In this document: piece by piece, positions 55,288 to 64,000 of the stretch
Layout of the letters: each line of letters starts with the position of its first letter
Position numbering within the stretch: the stretch's first letter is position 1
Assembly: GCF_051652165.1 (NCBI RefSeq)
Contig: NZ_JBOFTR010000008.1
Location: 62,001-126,000, forward strand
Origin: Plesiomonas sp051652165
Lineage (GTDB): Bacteria > Pseudomonadota > Gammaproteobacteria > Enterobacterales > CAMTGL01
Direction: 5' to 3'
DNA length: 64,000 nucleotides
The notes under the pieces: model-generated
Told to the model about the DNA's origin: nothing
What the model saw: the letters and a program-made list of their open reading frames with translations, nothing else
The model's database searches: none
Translations under genes and position numbers: made by a program

Positions 55288-55785
55288 ATGCAACAACAAA
55301 ACCATGAGTTCTGGATGCGTCATGCAATGACGCTGGCCACACGTGCTGAAGCAGAGGGGGAAGTGCCTGTAGGTGCGGTATTAGTGCTCAATGGGCAAGT
55401 TATTGGTGAGGGCTGGAATCGATCTATTGGTCAGCATGATCCAACTGCACATGCAGAGATGATGGCGATTCGCCAGGGAGGAAAGGTGATCAGCAATTAC
55501 CGTCTGCTTGATGCAATATTGTATGTCACACTTGAGCCTTGCGCGATGTGTTGTGGAGCTATGGTACATGGTCGGATTGGTCAGTTGGTGTATGGCGCAT
55601 CAGATGCAAAAACCGGCACAGCCGGCTCGGTGATAAATCTGCTGCGTGAACCCCATTTTAACCATCAGCCAACCATTCTCTCAGGCGTATTAGCCACAGA
55701 ATGTGCTGAACAACTCAGTGCTTTTTTTCGTCGCCGCCGAGCAGAACACAAAGCCAATAAAATGCAGTTGAAACAGGCCTTATAG
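55288..55785 (+). CDS. tadA: tRNA-specific adenosine deaminase
   Basis: Makes inosine at the wobble position of tRNA-Arg(ACG). It has 165 residues. Zinc ligands and the proton shuttle are H55 and E57 (TAHAEMMA) and C85/C88 (LEPCAMCCGAMVHGRI), with the substrate loop YGASDAKTGTAGS. It is adjacent to mltF and purL, the order seen in E. coli. Confidence 0.97.
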   Translation: MQQQNHEFWMRHAMTLATRAEAEGEVPVGAVLVLNGQVIGEGWNRSIGQHDPTAHAEMMAIRQGGKVISNYRLLDAILYVTLEPCAMCCGAMVHGRIGQLVYGASDAKTGTAGSVINLLREPHFNHQPTILSGVLATECAEQLSAFFRRRRAEHKANKMQLKQAL

Positions 55786-55804
55786 CGCAGTGATAACATC
55801 GTTT

Positions 55805-55999
55805 TTAACGGCCAGACGGTGCAGGGGAAGAGAGCCTATAATTAAGAGACTCTGCACACACATCATCTAAATTACAGAGCACAAAAATACGGTTGCGGCA
55901 TAACACTTTGCGTTTTCGATTTACTAGCATGCGTAACCGACGTGGAGACCATGCTATACCGGTGCGCCTTGCACCCAAACTTTTACGGCCTCGAACCAT
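55805..55999 (-). CDS. Possible small basic protein, unrecognised
   Basis: A 64-residue frame I do not recognise. The first half is very basic (MVRGRKSLGARRTG, then RRLRMLVNRKRK), and three cysteines are present. AGAGAG lies six bases before the ATG, a moderate ribosome site. It lies in the tadA-mltF gap, which in E. coli has no gene I know of here. It could be a real small nucleic-acid binding protein, or a chance frame. The following region up to 56118 shows nothing else. Confidence 0.32.
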   Translation of the reverse strand: MVRGRKSLGARRTGIAWSPRRLRMLVNRKRKVLCRNRIFVLCNLDDVCAESLNYRLSSPAPSGR

Positions 56000-56118
56000 A
56001 TCTACTCTCTCTTCTTAACAATATAAAGTGTTATTAAACCCGCATACTGTTACCAGAATATGAATGTTTGGTAAAGGCAGAGCGTAATATTCTTGAACTA
56101 AGTGAAAAAACAGCACAT

Positions 56119-56155
56119 TAAAAAGGCCCAAAAAGAGCATAACTCTTTTTGGGCC
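56119..56155 (-). terminator. Intrinsic terminator after mltF
   Basis: A 13-bp perfect stem GGCCCAAAAAGAG with a five-base loop is followed on the minus strand by TTTTT. It lies about 90 bp beyond the mltF stop. Confidence 0.9.
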
Positions 56156-56241
56156 AGATCTGTTTGTTAGCTCAGTAGCATCAGTAATACGCAGGCTATG
56201 CCCTGTAAAAGATGTGTTTATTCAGTCATGAGTAATCAAGG

Positions 56242-57792
56242 TTACAATGACTCTTTCACTTTTGCCGTAGTGAGATTAGCATTTGGCGATTTTAATTCAG
56301 CCATCGCCTCTTGCTGGATGACATTTTGTGTATGCGCCTCTTTTGCTGAATTAATCACGGTGACTTCACCTGTATCATTCAAAGGAGCAACCTCTTTTTG
56401 TTTCGCGTCCATCGCTACCTGTTGTGCCTGATTATAGCCCACCAAACTTTGCATATAACGACGAATATTCTCTACATAACGAAATGCTTCTCCACCACGG
56501 GCAAATCCATAGCGAGTCTGGGTGTAGTAACGCTTTTGACTCAGTAGAGGTAGGCGCTGTTTTACATCAGTCCAAGCATCGGGGTTGCCGCCTTGTAATT
56601 TTGTCAATCTGCGAGCATCCATCATATGGCCAAAACCAATGTTGTAAGCGGATAAAGCAAACCATGCACGTTCATCTTCTGGAATGGTTTCAGGGATTTT
56701 GTCGAGTAATCGGCTTAAATAATCTGAACCACCACGAATACTCTGCTCAGGATCAGTGCGATCACTGACCCCCACAGAACTGGCTGTCGGGCGTGTTAAC
56801 ATCATCAAGCCACGTACACCGGTTGGTGAGGTTGCATCAGGGTTCCAGTGTGACTCTTGATATGCAACTGCTGCAAGTAAGCGCCAGTCCAGATCGCCGG
56901 CATACTGCTCAAACAGCTTTTGGTACTGCGGCAGCGTTTTCTCAATTTGTGCTAAAAAGGTTCGTGTATCAACATAGTCGAACTCATCAATATGACCAAA
57001 ATATTTCTCTTCTAAACGCGCAAGCGTGCCGTCCTCAACCACTTGACTCATAAAGTCGAGCATCGCAGCGTATAAACTGTCGTCTTTATTTTTTTTCATG
57101 TACCAGACAACAGGATCTTCATCACTGATATCAAAAGCAACAGCAAGTTCAGGTTTTACCCGTTGTAACGCTGCAATCGCAACAGAATCGGCTATGGTAT
57201 ACGCTAATTCACCCTTTGCGACTTTATTAAGCATCTCTTCCGAAGAGAGATCCGTACTGATTTGCCACTGTAACTGTGGGTATTTGCTCTCTTTTAAGCG
57301 GTTTAACGTTGCTGCATGTGCCGATCCTGAGGAAACCATCAGCGAGCCCTGAATATCATTTAGCGTTTTAGGGCGAGTATTCCCTTTACGGTAAACTAAT
57401 TGTTGGGATACCGAATAATAAGAAGGGCCAATGCGAAATTGAGATAAGCGTTCTTGGTTAAACAGCAAACCTGCCGCTGCCATATCAATGCGTTGTTCAT
57501 TGATTGCAGGAAACAGATCACTGATTGTAAATGCTGACTCAATACGTAACTCAACACCCAAATAATCAGCAAAACGTTTACTTAGCTCATACTCAAGACC
57601 TGAAGGGCCTGTTGGCCCAATGTAATAAGATAAGGCGTTATTGAGTGTGCCTACACGCAGTTCTCCGCGCTTTTTTACCTGCTCTAATTGGCTGTCATTG
57701 TTAAAAAAGCCATTACGTCCCGGTAATAAGATAGCCAATCCCACGGCTAGAAATAACAGACAGCTGATAAGTTTAAAATTCAGCGTTTTCAA
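56242..57792 (-). CDS. mltF: Membrane-bound lytic murein transglycosylase F
   Basis: Cleaves peptidoglycan to 1,6-anhydro products. It has 516 residues. An N-terminal hydrophobic signal (about 7-24) is followed by a solute-binding domain (about 42-265) that regulates activity in the family, then a lysozyme-like SLT domain with catalytic E313 (AYQESHWNP) and SALSAYNIGFGHMMDARRL. No lipobox cysteine was needed in my reading, though C11 is near the N-terminus. It is divergent from purL. Confidence 0.96.
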   Translation of the reverse strand: MKTLNFKLISCLLFLAVGLAILLPGRNGFFNNDSQLEQVKKRGELRVGTLNNALSYYIGPTGPSGLEYELSKRFADYLGVELRIESAFTISDLFPAINEQRIDMAAAGLLFNQERLSQFRIGPSYYSVSQQLVYRKGNTRPKTLNDIQGSLMVSSGSAHAATLNRLKESKYPQLQWQISTDLSSEEMLNKVAKGELAYTIADSVAIAALQRVKPELAVAFDISDEDPVVWYMKKNKDDSLYAAMLDFMSQVVEDGTLARLEEKYFGHIDEFDYVDTRTFLAQIEKTLPQYQKLFEQYAGDLDWRLLAAVAYQESHWNPDATSPTGVRGLMMLTRPTASSVGVSDRTDPEQSIRGGSDYLSRLLDKIPETIPEDERAWFALSAYNIGFGHMMDARRLTKLQGGNPDAWTDVKQRLPLLSQKRYYTQTRYGFARGGEAFRYVENIRRYMQSLVGYNQAQQVAMDAKQKEVAPLNDTGEVTVINSAKEAHTQNVIQQEAMAELKSPNANLTTAKVKESL

Positions 57793-57958
57793 TAGATTAT
57801 CTCTTTATGGAATGTTATGGGGATAATGAATTGGTGGCTTTTTGTGCAAATGGAATTGGGCATTTTCTCTAACTCATCGGTTTGACGCAATCTTTTTATT
57901 ACAACATTCAGTGCTAGGTTATCGATAAATCGATGTTTAGAACCCTGTAATTATCACG

Positions 57959-57974
57959 ACGCAAACGGTTTCGT
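57959..57974 (+). promoter_or_regulatory. PurR operator upstream of purL
   Basis: ACGCAAACGGTTTCGT differs from the typical PurR box ACGCAAACGTTTTCGT at one position. A TATAAT box at 57992-57997 lies 17 bp from the end of the box, so PurR would cover the -35 region and repress purL when purines are abundant, as in E. coli. Confidence 0.88.
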
Positions 57975-58041
57975 TGTTATCGAAATTTATCTATAATGTG
58001 GCGGCCTTTTAGCCAATACTGATCCTAAAGAGAGTGAATCG

Positions 58042-61000
58042 ATGATGGAAATACTGCGCGGCTCACCAGCACTTTCAGCTTTTCGCGTAAAACAGCTACT
58101 GTCTTGTTGTCAGAATGCAACATTGCCAATAATGGATATATACGCTGAATTTATGCATTTTGCTGATGTGAGTAGCCCGTTAACGGCTGATGAACAAAGT
58201 AAATTAGCGCGTTTACTGCGTTATGGCCCCTCTTTACCGGAACATGAGCCTAAAGGGTATTTGCTACTGATCACTCCGCGTCCGGGAACATTGTCACCGT
58301 GGTCATCGAAAGCGACAGACATCGCACATAATTGCGGTCTGACAAAGATAAAGCGCCTAGAGCGTGGTATCGCCTATTATCTCACAGCCGATTCACTGAC
58401 AGCCGAACAGCAGCATACCGTCAGTACCCTGCTACACGACCGCATGATGGAAAGTGTATTTACCGACATGCAACAGGCACAGGCTCTTTTTACTGAGCAG
58501 TGCCCAGTACCGCTGCAATCTGTTGATATATTGAATGAGGGCCGCGCAGCACTTGAGCTGGCTAATCAGCGCCTTGGTCTGGCGTTGGCTGACGATGAAA
58601 TTGATTACCTGCATGCCAATTTCAGCCGTTTACAGCGTAATCCAAATGACATCGAACTCTACATGTTTGCGCAGGCAAACTCTGAGCACTGCCGCCATAA
58701 AATTTTTAATGCCGATTGGATTATTGACGGAAAGCCGCAATCCAAATCGTTGTTTAAGATGATCAAAAACACCTTTGAGAAAACACCAGAGCATGTGTTT
58801 TCTGCCTATAAAGATAATGCTGCGGTGATGGAAGGCTCAACGGTTGGCCGTTTCTTTGCTCAACCAGAGAGTGGCCGTTACGCCTATCATCAAGAGCCAA
58901 GCCATATCTTGATGAAAGTTGAAACGCATAACCACCCAACCGCCATTTCACCGTGGCCGGGGGCGGCAACCGGTTCAGGCGGTGAGATTCGTGATGAAGG
59001 TGCAACCGGACGCGGCTCTAAACCAAAAGCCGGATTGGTCGGATTTTCAGTTTCAAACCTGCGTATTCCCGGCTTTGAACAGCCGTGGGAGACCGATTTT
59101 GGTAAGCCTGCCCGTATAGTGTCGGCGCTTGACATCATGACCGAAGGGCCGCTTGGCGGCGCCGCCTTTAACAATGAATTTGGCCGACCTGCTTTGCTAG
59201 GTTACTTCCGTACCTATGAAGAAGAGGTCAGCAGCCACAATGGTCGTGAGATCCGGGGTTATCATAAGCCGATTATGCTGGCCGGTGGGCTCGGTAATAT
59301 CCGTGAAGACCATATCCAAAAAGGTGAGATCCCGGTCGGCGCAAAACTGATTGTGCTTGGCGGCCCGGCGATGAATATCGGTTTGGGCGGTGGTGCGGCA
59401 TCTTCAATGGCATCGGGTCAGTCGAGCGAAGATCTGGATTTTGCCTCAGTACAGCGTGATAACCCTGAGATGGAGCGCCGCTGTCAGGAAGTGATTGACC
59501 GCTGCTGGCAGCTCGGTGAGCAGAACCCGATTCTGTTTATTCACGATGTCGGTGCTGGCGGCTTGTCAAATGCGATGCCAGAGCTGGTACACGATGGTGG
59601 CCGTGGTGGGAAGTTTGATCTGCGTGCGATTGCCAGTGATGAGCCGGGTATGAGCCCGTTGGAGATTTGGTGTAACGAATCACAAGAGCGTTATGTGCTA
59701 GCTGTCTCTCCTGAACAGTTGCCGCTGTTTGATGCACTATGCCAGCGTGAGCGCGCGCCGTATGCGGTGATTGGTGAAGCCATTGCCGAACCGCACTTGA
59801 GCATGTACGACAGCCATTTTGATAATCATCCAATTGATTTACCGATGGATGTCCTACTCGGCAAAGTGCCAAAAATGCTACGTGATGTGCAGAGCCAGCA
59901 GGCCGAAGGGTCAAAATTGCTGCTGGGTACGGCAACCTTGCACGACGCGCTTGAGCGCGTACTGCGCTTACCGGCAGTGGCCGAAAAAACCTTCCTTGTG
60001 ACCATTGGCGATCGCAGTGTGACGGGAATGGTCGCGCGTGATCAAATGGTTGGCCCGTGGCAAATTCCGGTCGCGAACTGTGCGGTGACCAGTGCTAGCT
60101 TTGATAGCTACTATGGTGAAGCCATGTCGCTGGGTGAGCGGACACCGGTTGCTCTGCTTGATTTTTCCGCCTCCGCGCGACTGGCGGTGGGTGAGGCGAT
60201 CACCAATATTGCAGCGACCCAAATTGGTGACATTAAACGTATCAAGCTTTCGGCAAACTGGATGTCGGCGGCCGGTCATCCGGGTGAAGATGCTGGGCTA
60301 TATGCCGCAGTCAAGGCGATAGGCGAAGAGTTGTGCCCAGCATTGGGGCTAACCATTCCGGTGGGAAAAGACTCGATGTCGATGAAAACCCGCTGGCAGC
60401 ACGAAGGTGAAGATCGTGCAGTCACCTCGCCATTATCGCTGGTGATCACCGCGTTTGCCCGTGTCGAAGATGTGCGCGCCACGGTAACACCGCAACTGCG
60501 CATCGATCAGGGCGTTTCACGCTTGTTGTTAATTGACTTGGGCGAAGGGCGAAATCGTACCGGCGGATCGGCACTGGCGCAGGTTTACAAACAATTGGGC
60601 GATAAACCGGCTGATGTAAACAGTGCAGAACGGTTGCTGGGCTTTTTCAATGCGATGCAAGAGCTGATTGCGGCTCGTCATGTGCTGGCATACCACGATC
60701 GCGCCGATGGCGGTTTGATTGTTACGCTGGCTGAAATGGCGTTTGCCGGCCATTGTGGTGTTGAAGTGGATATCGGCGCACTTGGTGATGACAATCTCAG
60801 TGTGTTGTTTAGCGAAGAGCTGGGCGCAATACTGCAAATAAAAGATAGTCATATTACGGATGTACGGAAAATCTTGGTCAAGCATGGTTTGCTCGATATC
60901 ACTCATGAAATTGGTGCGCCGGTAACGGATGATCTGTTTAGCATTCGCCGTGGTAGCCACATTATTATTGAAGATACCCGTTCACGCTTACGGCAGATCT

Positions 61001-61935
61001 GGGGCGAGATGACTTGGCATATGCAACGTCGTCGGGATAACCCTGAGTGCGCAGATCAAGAGCATCAGGCCAAGCAGGATCCGGATGATACCGGTTTGCA
61101 CGCACGGCTGACCTTTGATCCGGCAGAGGATATTGCAGCACCTTATATTGCTACCGGTATTCGCCCGAAAATGGCAGTGCTGCGTGAGCAGGGTGTGAAC
61201 TCGCATGTTGAGATGGCTGCGGCTTTTGATCGTGCCGGTTTTGATGCACTCGATGTACACATGAGCGATATTCTCAGCGGCCGGATTAACCTGCAAGCGT
61301 TTCAAGGAATGGTTGCGTGCGGCGGCTTCTCATACGGTGATGTACTGGGTGCAGGGGAAGGCTGGGCAAAATCGATTCTGTTTAATGCGCAGGCTCGTGA
61401 TCAGTTTGAGGCGTTCTTTCACCGTCAGGATACATTGGCACTGGGGGTCTGTAACGGTTGTCAGATGATGTCAAACTTAAACAGTTTGATTCCGGGGGCA
61501 GATAAGTGGCCACGTTTTGTGCGCAATAAATCCGAGCGTTTTGAAGCACGTTTCAGTCAGGTTGAAATTACCGCCAGCCCGTCACTGTTCTTTAACGATA
61601 TGGTCGGTTCACGTATGCCGATTGCCGTTTCGCATGGCGAAGGGCAGGTTGAGTTGCGTGATGCGCTGCAACTGAATGCGCTTGAGCAAAATCAGCTGGT
61701 GGCGATGCGCTTTGTTGATCATCAAGGCAAGATGACCACCACCTATCCGGCAAACCCGAACGGATCGGTCAACGGGATCACCGCATTGACCAACCTTGAT
61801 GGTCGAGTGACCATTATGATGCCGCACCCTGAGCGGGTGTTCCGTACGGTCAGCAACTCATGGCATCCGGATAACTGGGGCGAAGACAGCCCGTGGATGC
61901 GGATGTTCCGCAACGCTCGTTGTCAGCTCGGTTGA
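58042..61935 (+). CDS. purL: Phosphoribosylformylglycinamidine synthase
   Basis: Large single-chain FGAM synthase: converts FGAR, glutamine and ATP to FGAM in purine synthesis. It has 1297 residues. The N-terminal PurS-like part is followed by the FGAM synthase core (VETHNHPTAISPWPGAATG and GDRSVTGMVARDQMVGPWQ). The C-terminal glutaminase has catalytic C1137 (LGVCNGCQMM) and the PHPERVFR His-Glu pair. Two ATGs are in tandem (58042 and 58045); I took the first, as in E. coli. GC-rich codons are more frequent in the second half than in neighbouring genes. Confidence 0.99.
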   Translation: MMEILRGSPALSAFRVKQLLSCCQNATLPIMDIYAEFMHFADVSSPLTADEQSKLARLLRYGPSLPEHEPKGYLLLITPRPGTLSPWSSKATDIAHNCGLTKIKRLERGIAYYLTADSLTAEQQHTVSTLLHDRMMESVFTDMQQAQALFTEQCPVPLQSVDILNEGRAALELANQRLGLALADDEIDYLHANFSRLQRNPNDIELYMFAQANSEHCRHKIFNADWIIDGKPQSKSLFKMIKNTFEKTPEHVFSAYKDNAAVMEGSTVGRFFAQPESGRYAYHQEPSHILMKVETHNHPTAISPWPGAATGSGGEIRDEGATGRGSKPKAGLVGFSVSNLRIPGFEQPWETDFGKPARIVSALDIMTEGPLGGAAFNNEFGRPALLGYFRTYEEEVSSHNGREIRGYHKPIMLAGGLGNIREDHIQKGEIPVGAKLIVLGGPAMNIGLGGGAASSMASGQSSEDLDFASVQRDNPEMERRCQEVIDRCWQLGEQNPILFIHDVGAGGLSNAMPELVHDGGRGGKFDLRAIASDEPGMSPLEIWCNESQERYVLAVSPEQLPLFDALCQRERAPYAVIGEAIAEPHLSMYDSHFDNHPIDLPMDVLLGKVPKMLRDVQSQQAEGSKLLLGTATLHDALERVLRLPAVAEKTFLVTIGDRSVTGMVARDQMVGPWQIPVANCAVTSASFDSYYGEAMSLGERTPVALLDFSASARLAVGEAITNIAATQIGDIKRIKLSANWMSAAGHPGEDAGLYAAVKAIGEELCPALGLTIPVGKDSMSMKTRWQHEGEDRAVTSPLSLVITAFARVEDVRATVTPQLRIDQGVSRLLLIDLGEGRNRTGGSALAQVYKQLGDKPADVNSAERLLGFFNAMQELIAARHVLAYHDRADGGLIVTLAEMAFAGHCGVEVDIGALGDDNLSVLFSEELGAILQIKDSHITDVRKILVKHGLLDITHEIGAPVTDDLFSIRRGSHIIIEDTRSRLRQIWGEMTWHMQRRRDNPECADQEHQAKQDPDDTGLHARLTFDPAEDIAAPYIATGIRPKMAVLREQGVNSHVEMAAAFDRAGFDALDVHMSDILSGRINLQAFQGMVACGGFSYGDVLGAGEGWAKSILFNAQARDQFEAFFHRQDTLALGVCNGCQMMSNLNSLIPGADKWPRFVRNKSERFEARFSQVEITASPSLFFNDMVGSRMPIAVSHGEGQVELRDALQLNALEQNQLVAMRFVDHQGKMTTTYPANPNGSVNGITALTNLDGRVTIMMPHPERVFRTVSNSWHPDNWGEDSPWMRMFRNARCQLG

Positions 61936-61982
61936 TTAGTGATCATGTTGCTATTCTATAAAGTGATATAGGAAAAAAAGAC

Positions 61983-62017
61983 AAAAAAAGAGCCCATATT
62001 TTATATGGGCTCTTTTC
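61983..62017. terminator. Bidirectional terminator between purL and satP
   Basis: AAAAGAGCCCATAT, a three-base loop and ATATGGGCTCTTTT form a perfect stem flanked by A and T runs. It serves the converging purL and satP. Confidence 0.92.
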
Positions 62018-62110
62018 TATTCTGTGTGATGTTCAATGTCTTAAGGGACTACATTAATAGAATATGACGAATCCGTGCAAGTATACTGCGTTATATCCCC
62101 AAAAAGCGTA

Positions 62111-62710
62111 TTAAGCGGCTTGCAGTACCATTTTTGCAGATACTTTTTTCAACTCACCAACAGGCAATACCGTACGGCCATAGGTTTCATTTAAAACTTG
62201 GGCCATCGCAAAATAAATGGCGCTAAACCCACAAATAATGCCTTCAAATCCAGCGATAGTACCAATCAGCTCACTGCCGGTTAGATCACGGGCAGCCAAC
62301 AAGAAGAACAAAATAGTCAGACTACCAAAAACAAACTGTTTGGCACGGCAATATTGTAGGCTACCAAAGAACATAAACAGGGTGAAAATGCCCCACATCC
62401 CTAAATAGAGGCCCATAAAGGCATGTTCAGTTGGTGCAGTAACGCCCATGGCAGGCAGCAACCACAGGAAAACCAGTGTCAGCCAGAATAAACCGTAAGA
62501 GGTAAATGCCGTTGTACCGAAAGTATCGCCTTTTTTGTAGCACATAATGCCAACAATAACTTGTGCCAAGCCACCGTAAAAAATACCCATGCTCATGATC
62601 ATCGCACTAACAGGGAAAAAACCAGCATTGTGAATGTTCAGCAGCACGGTGGTCATTCCAAAACCCATCAGACCGAGTGGTGCCGGATTGGCCAGATTGC
62701 AGTTGGACAT
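62111..62710 (-). CDS. satP: Acetate/succinate transporter SatP (AceTr family)
   Basis: An inner-membrane acetate-succinate:proton symporter or channel. It has 199 residues from the ATG at 62710, preceded by AAGGAG; a longer frame to 62818 has no ribosome site. It has six hydrophobic segments. The family motif NPAPLGLMGFG begins at residue 8. In E. coli satP lies near dnaK too. Confidence 0.93.
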   Translation of the reverse strand: MSNCNLANPAPLGLMGFGMTTVLLNIHNAGFFPVSAMIMSMGIFYGGLAQVIVGIMCYKKGDTFGTTAFTSYGLFWLTLVFLWLLPAMGVTAPTEHAFMGLYLGMWGIFTLFMFFGSLQYCRAKQFVFGSLTILFFLLAARDLTGSELIGTIAGFEGIICGFSAIYFAMAQVLNETYGRTVLPVGELKKVSAKMVLQAA

Positions 62711-63116
62711 TTGTTCTCCTTTGACTGGCAGTTGCCAATCGACAAAAAAGACGGCGCACCGCCATAAATTAACTGAAATAAATTGCATTAAAGTGTAAGT
62801 AAATTTAATGAAATTCAACTACGCGCGCGAATAATACGCTTTTTTTTTATCTAATCAATAAAAATTGAGTAACGATAGGAGTGGAATGGTGAGAATTGAT
62901 GATGTACTGCTTGATTAGCAGGCAAAAGAGAAAAATTTCATTTTTTTTAATTTTTCCCCTTGAGGTTCATTGAACTGCCCCCATCTATTAATCAATCGCA
63001 AGAGCGAAGCAATTTGTCGAAGAGAGAGATACACAATACTGAGTATTTAAGATTGGGTATTTTTTATCTTCCGCTCTCATTAAATAGAATTTCAGTTAAG
63101 TTTTTGGAGATGCACG
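62711..63116. other. Divergent gap between satP and dnaK
   Basis: 406 bp of AT-rich DNA. It contains the sigma-32 promoter of dnaK at 62956-62986 and a GGAG site before the dnaK ATG. The 250 bp next to satP carry AT-rich sequence with no clear promoter or operator. Confidence 0.6.
62956..62986 (+). promoter_or_regulatory. Sigma-32 heat-shock promoter of dnaK
   Basis: The -35 element CCCCTTGA (62956-62963) and the -10 element CCCCATCT (62979-62986) are separated by 15 bases, the same pattern and spacing as the E. coli dnaK P1 promoter as I remember it. The leader would then be about 125 bases. Confidence 0.93.
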
Positions 63117-64000
63117 ATGGGCAAGATTATCGGTATTGACTTAGGTACAACTAACTCCTGTGTCGCTATTATGGATGGCGATAAGCCACGTGTGCTGGAA
63201 AACAGTGAGGGTGATCGTACAACCCCGTCAATTATTGCGTATACCCAAGATGGCGAGATCTTAGTTGGCCAGCCGGCTAAACGTCAGGCTGTAACGAACG
63301 CACAAAACACCGTATTTGCAATTAAACGTCTGATTGGCCGTCGCGATTCTGATGAAGAAGTGCAGCGCGATAAAAGCATTATGCCGTTTAAAATTGTTGC
63401 TGCAGATAATGGTGATGCATGGGTTGAGGCGAAAGGCCAGAAAATGGCTCCGCCACAAATCTCTGCAGAAGTATTGAAAAAAATGAAGAAAACCGCCGAA
63501 GATTTCTTGGGTGAGCCAGTAACTGAAGCGGTTATTACTGTTCCTGCATATTTCAACGATGCACAGCGCCAAGCGACGAAAGATGCTGGCCGTATCGCAG
63601 GTCTGGAAGTTAAGCGTATTATCAACGAACCAACGGCTGCTGCATTAGCGTACGGTTTAGATAAAGAGGGCGGCGACCACACTATCGCTGTGTATGACTT
63701 AGGTGGTGGTACTTTCGATATCTCTATCATTGAAATCAATGAGATGGATGGCGACAAGACCTTTGAAGTGTTGGCAACCAACGGTGATACACACCTCGGT
63801 GGTGAAGACTTTGATAACCGTCTGATCAACTACCTTGTTGATGAATTTAAGAAAGAGCAGGGTATTGACCTGCGTAATGATCCACTGGCTATGCAGCGTC
63901 TGAAAGAGTCTGCAGAAAAAGCGAAGATCGAACTCTCTTCTGCCCAGCAGACCGATGTGAACCTGCCGTACATTACTGCAGATGCAACCGGTCCTAAGCA
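63117..64000 (+). CDS. dnaK: Chaperone DnaK (5' part; continues beyond the window)
   Basis: The Hsp70 chaperone. About 294 codons of the nucleotide-binding domain are present, starting MGKIIGIDLGTTNSCVA with GGAG nine bases upstream. Seen are the phosphate-1 motif IDLGTTNS, phosphate-2 YDLGGGTFDIS, and NEPTAAALAYGLDKE. No defect is visible before the window end. dnaJ would be expected next. Confidence 0.99.
   Translation, partial: MGKIIGIDLGTTNSCVAIMDGDKPRVLENSEGDRTTPSIIAYTQDGEILVGQPAKRQAVTNAQNTVFAIKRLIGRRDSDEEVQRDKSIMPFKIVAADNGDAWVEAKGQKMAPPQISAEVLKKMKKTAEDFLGEPVTEAVITVPAYFNDAQRQATKDAGRIAGLEVKRIINEPTAAALAYGLDKEGGDHTIAVYDLGGGTFDISIIEINEMDGDKTFEVLATNGDTHLGGEDFDNRLINYLVDEFKKEQGIDLRNDPLAMQRLKESAEKAKIELSSAQQTDVNLPYITADATGPK

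Noticed and set aside
59537..59935. Antisense open frame inside purL
   Set aside because: Mirror of GC-biased codons in purL; no ribosome site or homology.
62711..62818. Longer N-terminus for SatP
   Set aside because: No ribosome site; AAGGAG stands before the ATG at 62710 and the family begins there.
1..64000. CRISPR arrays, tRNA/rRNA genes, transposases, prophage genes, toxin-antitoxin or defence systems
   Set aside because: No spaced direct repeats, tRNA-like intergenic sequence or such proteins were found; spacers are mostly short and occupied by promoters and terminators.

Overview
The window is chromosomal DNA of a gammaproteobacterium close to the Enterobacterales. Almost every gene is a recognisable housekeeping gene, and many proteins (BamA, PurL, SpeA, SpeB, AccA, CadA, CadB) match the Escherichia coli versions I remember over their whole length. 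Gene order is also enteric-like, but pilT and pilU lie side by side next to yggS as in Vibrio, Aeromonas and Pseudomonas, and a cadCBA lysine decarboxylase system sits where E. coli carries ldcC. A lineage near the base of Enterobacterales, such as Plesiomonas, would fit; this is an inference from gene content and I could not test it. No prophage, insertion sequence, CRISPR array, tRNA or rRNA was found.

Layout. (1) 1-5.1 kb: partial DUF4426 gene, yggU-yggT, proC, yggS, then the divergent pilT-pilU pair. (2) 5.2-8.1 kb: rsmE-gshB-yqgE-yqgF on the minus strand. (3) 8.2-11.7 kb: an efflux operon on the plus strand, MarR regulator, DUF1656 protein, HlyD-type adaptor and FUSC-type transporter, placed between rsmE and endA, which are neighbours in E. 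coli. (4) 11.7-14.4 kb: sprT, endA and metK, minus strand. (5) 14.4-18.2 kb: a 0.9 kb spacer, then speA and speB (arginine to agmatine to putrescine). (6) 18.4-22.9 kb: map, glnD and dapD, minus strand. (7) 22.9-42.9 kb: the long conserved run rpsB-tsf-pyrH-frr-dxr-uppS-cdsA-rseP-bamA-skp-lpxD-fabZ-lpxA-lpxB-rnhB-dnaE-accA. (8) 43.1-49.7 kb: cadC, a 1.25 kb AT-rich gap with two tandem repeats, cadB and cadA. (9) 49.8-55.1 kb: pdxY, tilS, a small cytochrome c, rof, yaeP and an AbgT-family transporter. (10) 55.2-61.9 kb: tadA, mltF and purL. (11) 62.1-64 kb: satP and the start of dnaK.

How the genes work together. The central block couples translation (S2, EF-Ts, RRF), pyrimidine nucleotide and isoprenoid precursor supply, phospholipid and lipid A synthesis, and outer-membrane assembly (BamA, Skp, RseP). 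Polyamine and acid physiology appear twice: SpeA/SpeB make putrescine from arginine, and CadC/CadB/CadA form the membrane-sensed lysine decarboxylation and cadaverine export system, with a PdxY gene for their PLP cofactor directly downstream. Recognisable control sites include a sigma-32 promoter before dnaK, a PurR box before purL, a structured rpsB leader, and possible operators before the MarR operon and metK.

Nothing here is clearly a new biological system. The parts least explained are the repeat-bearing gap between cadC and cadB, the inserted MarR-efflux operon, the spacer between metK and speA, and two small orphan reading frames.
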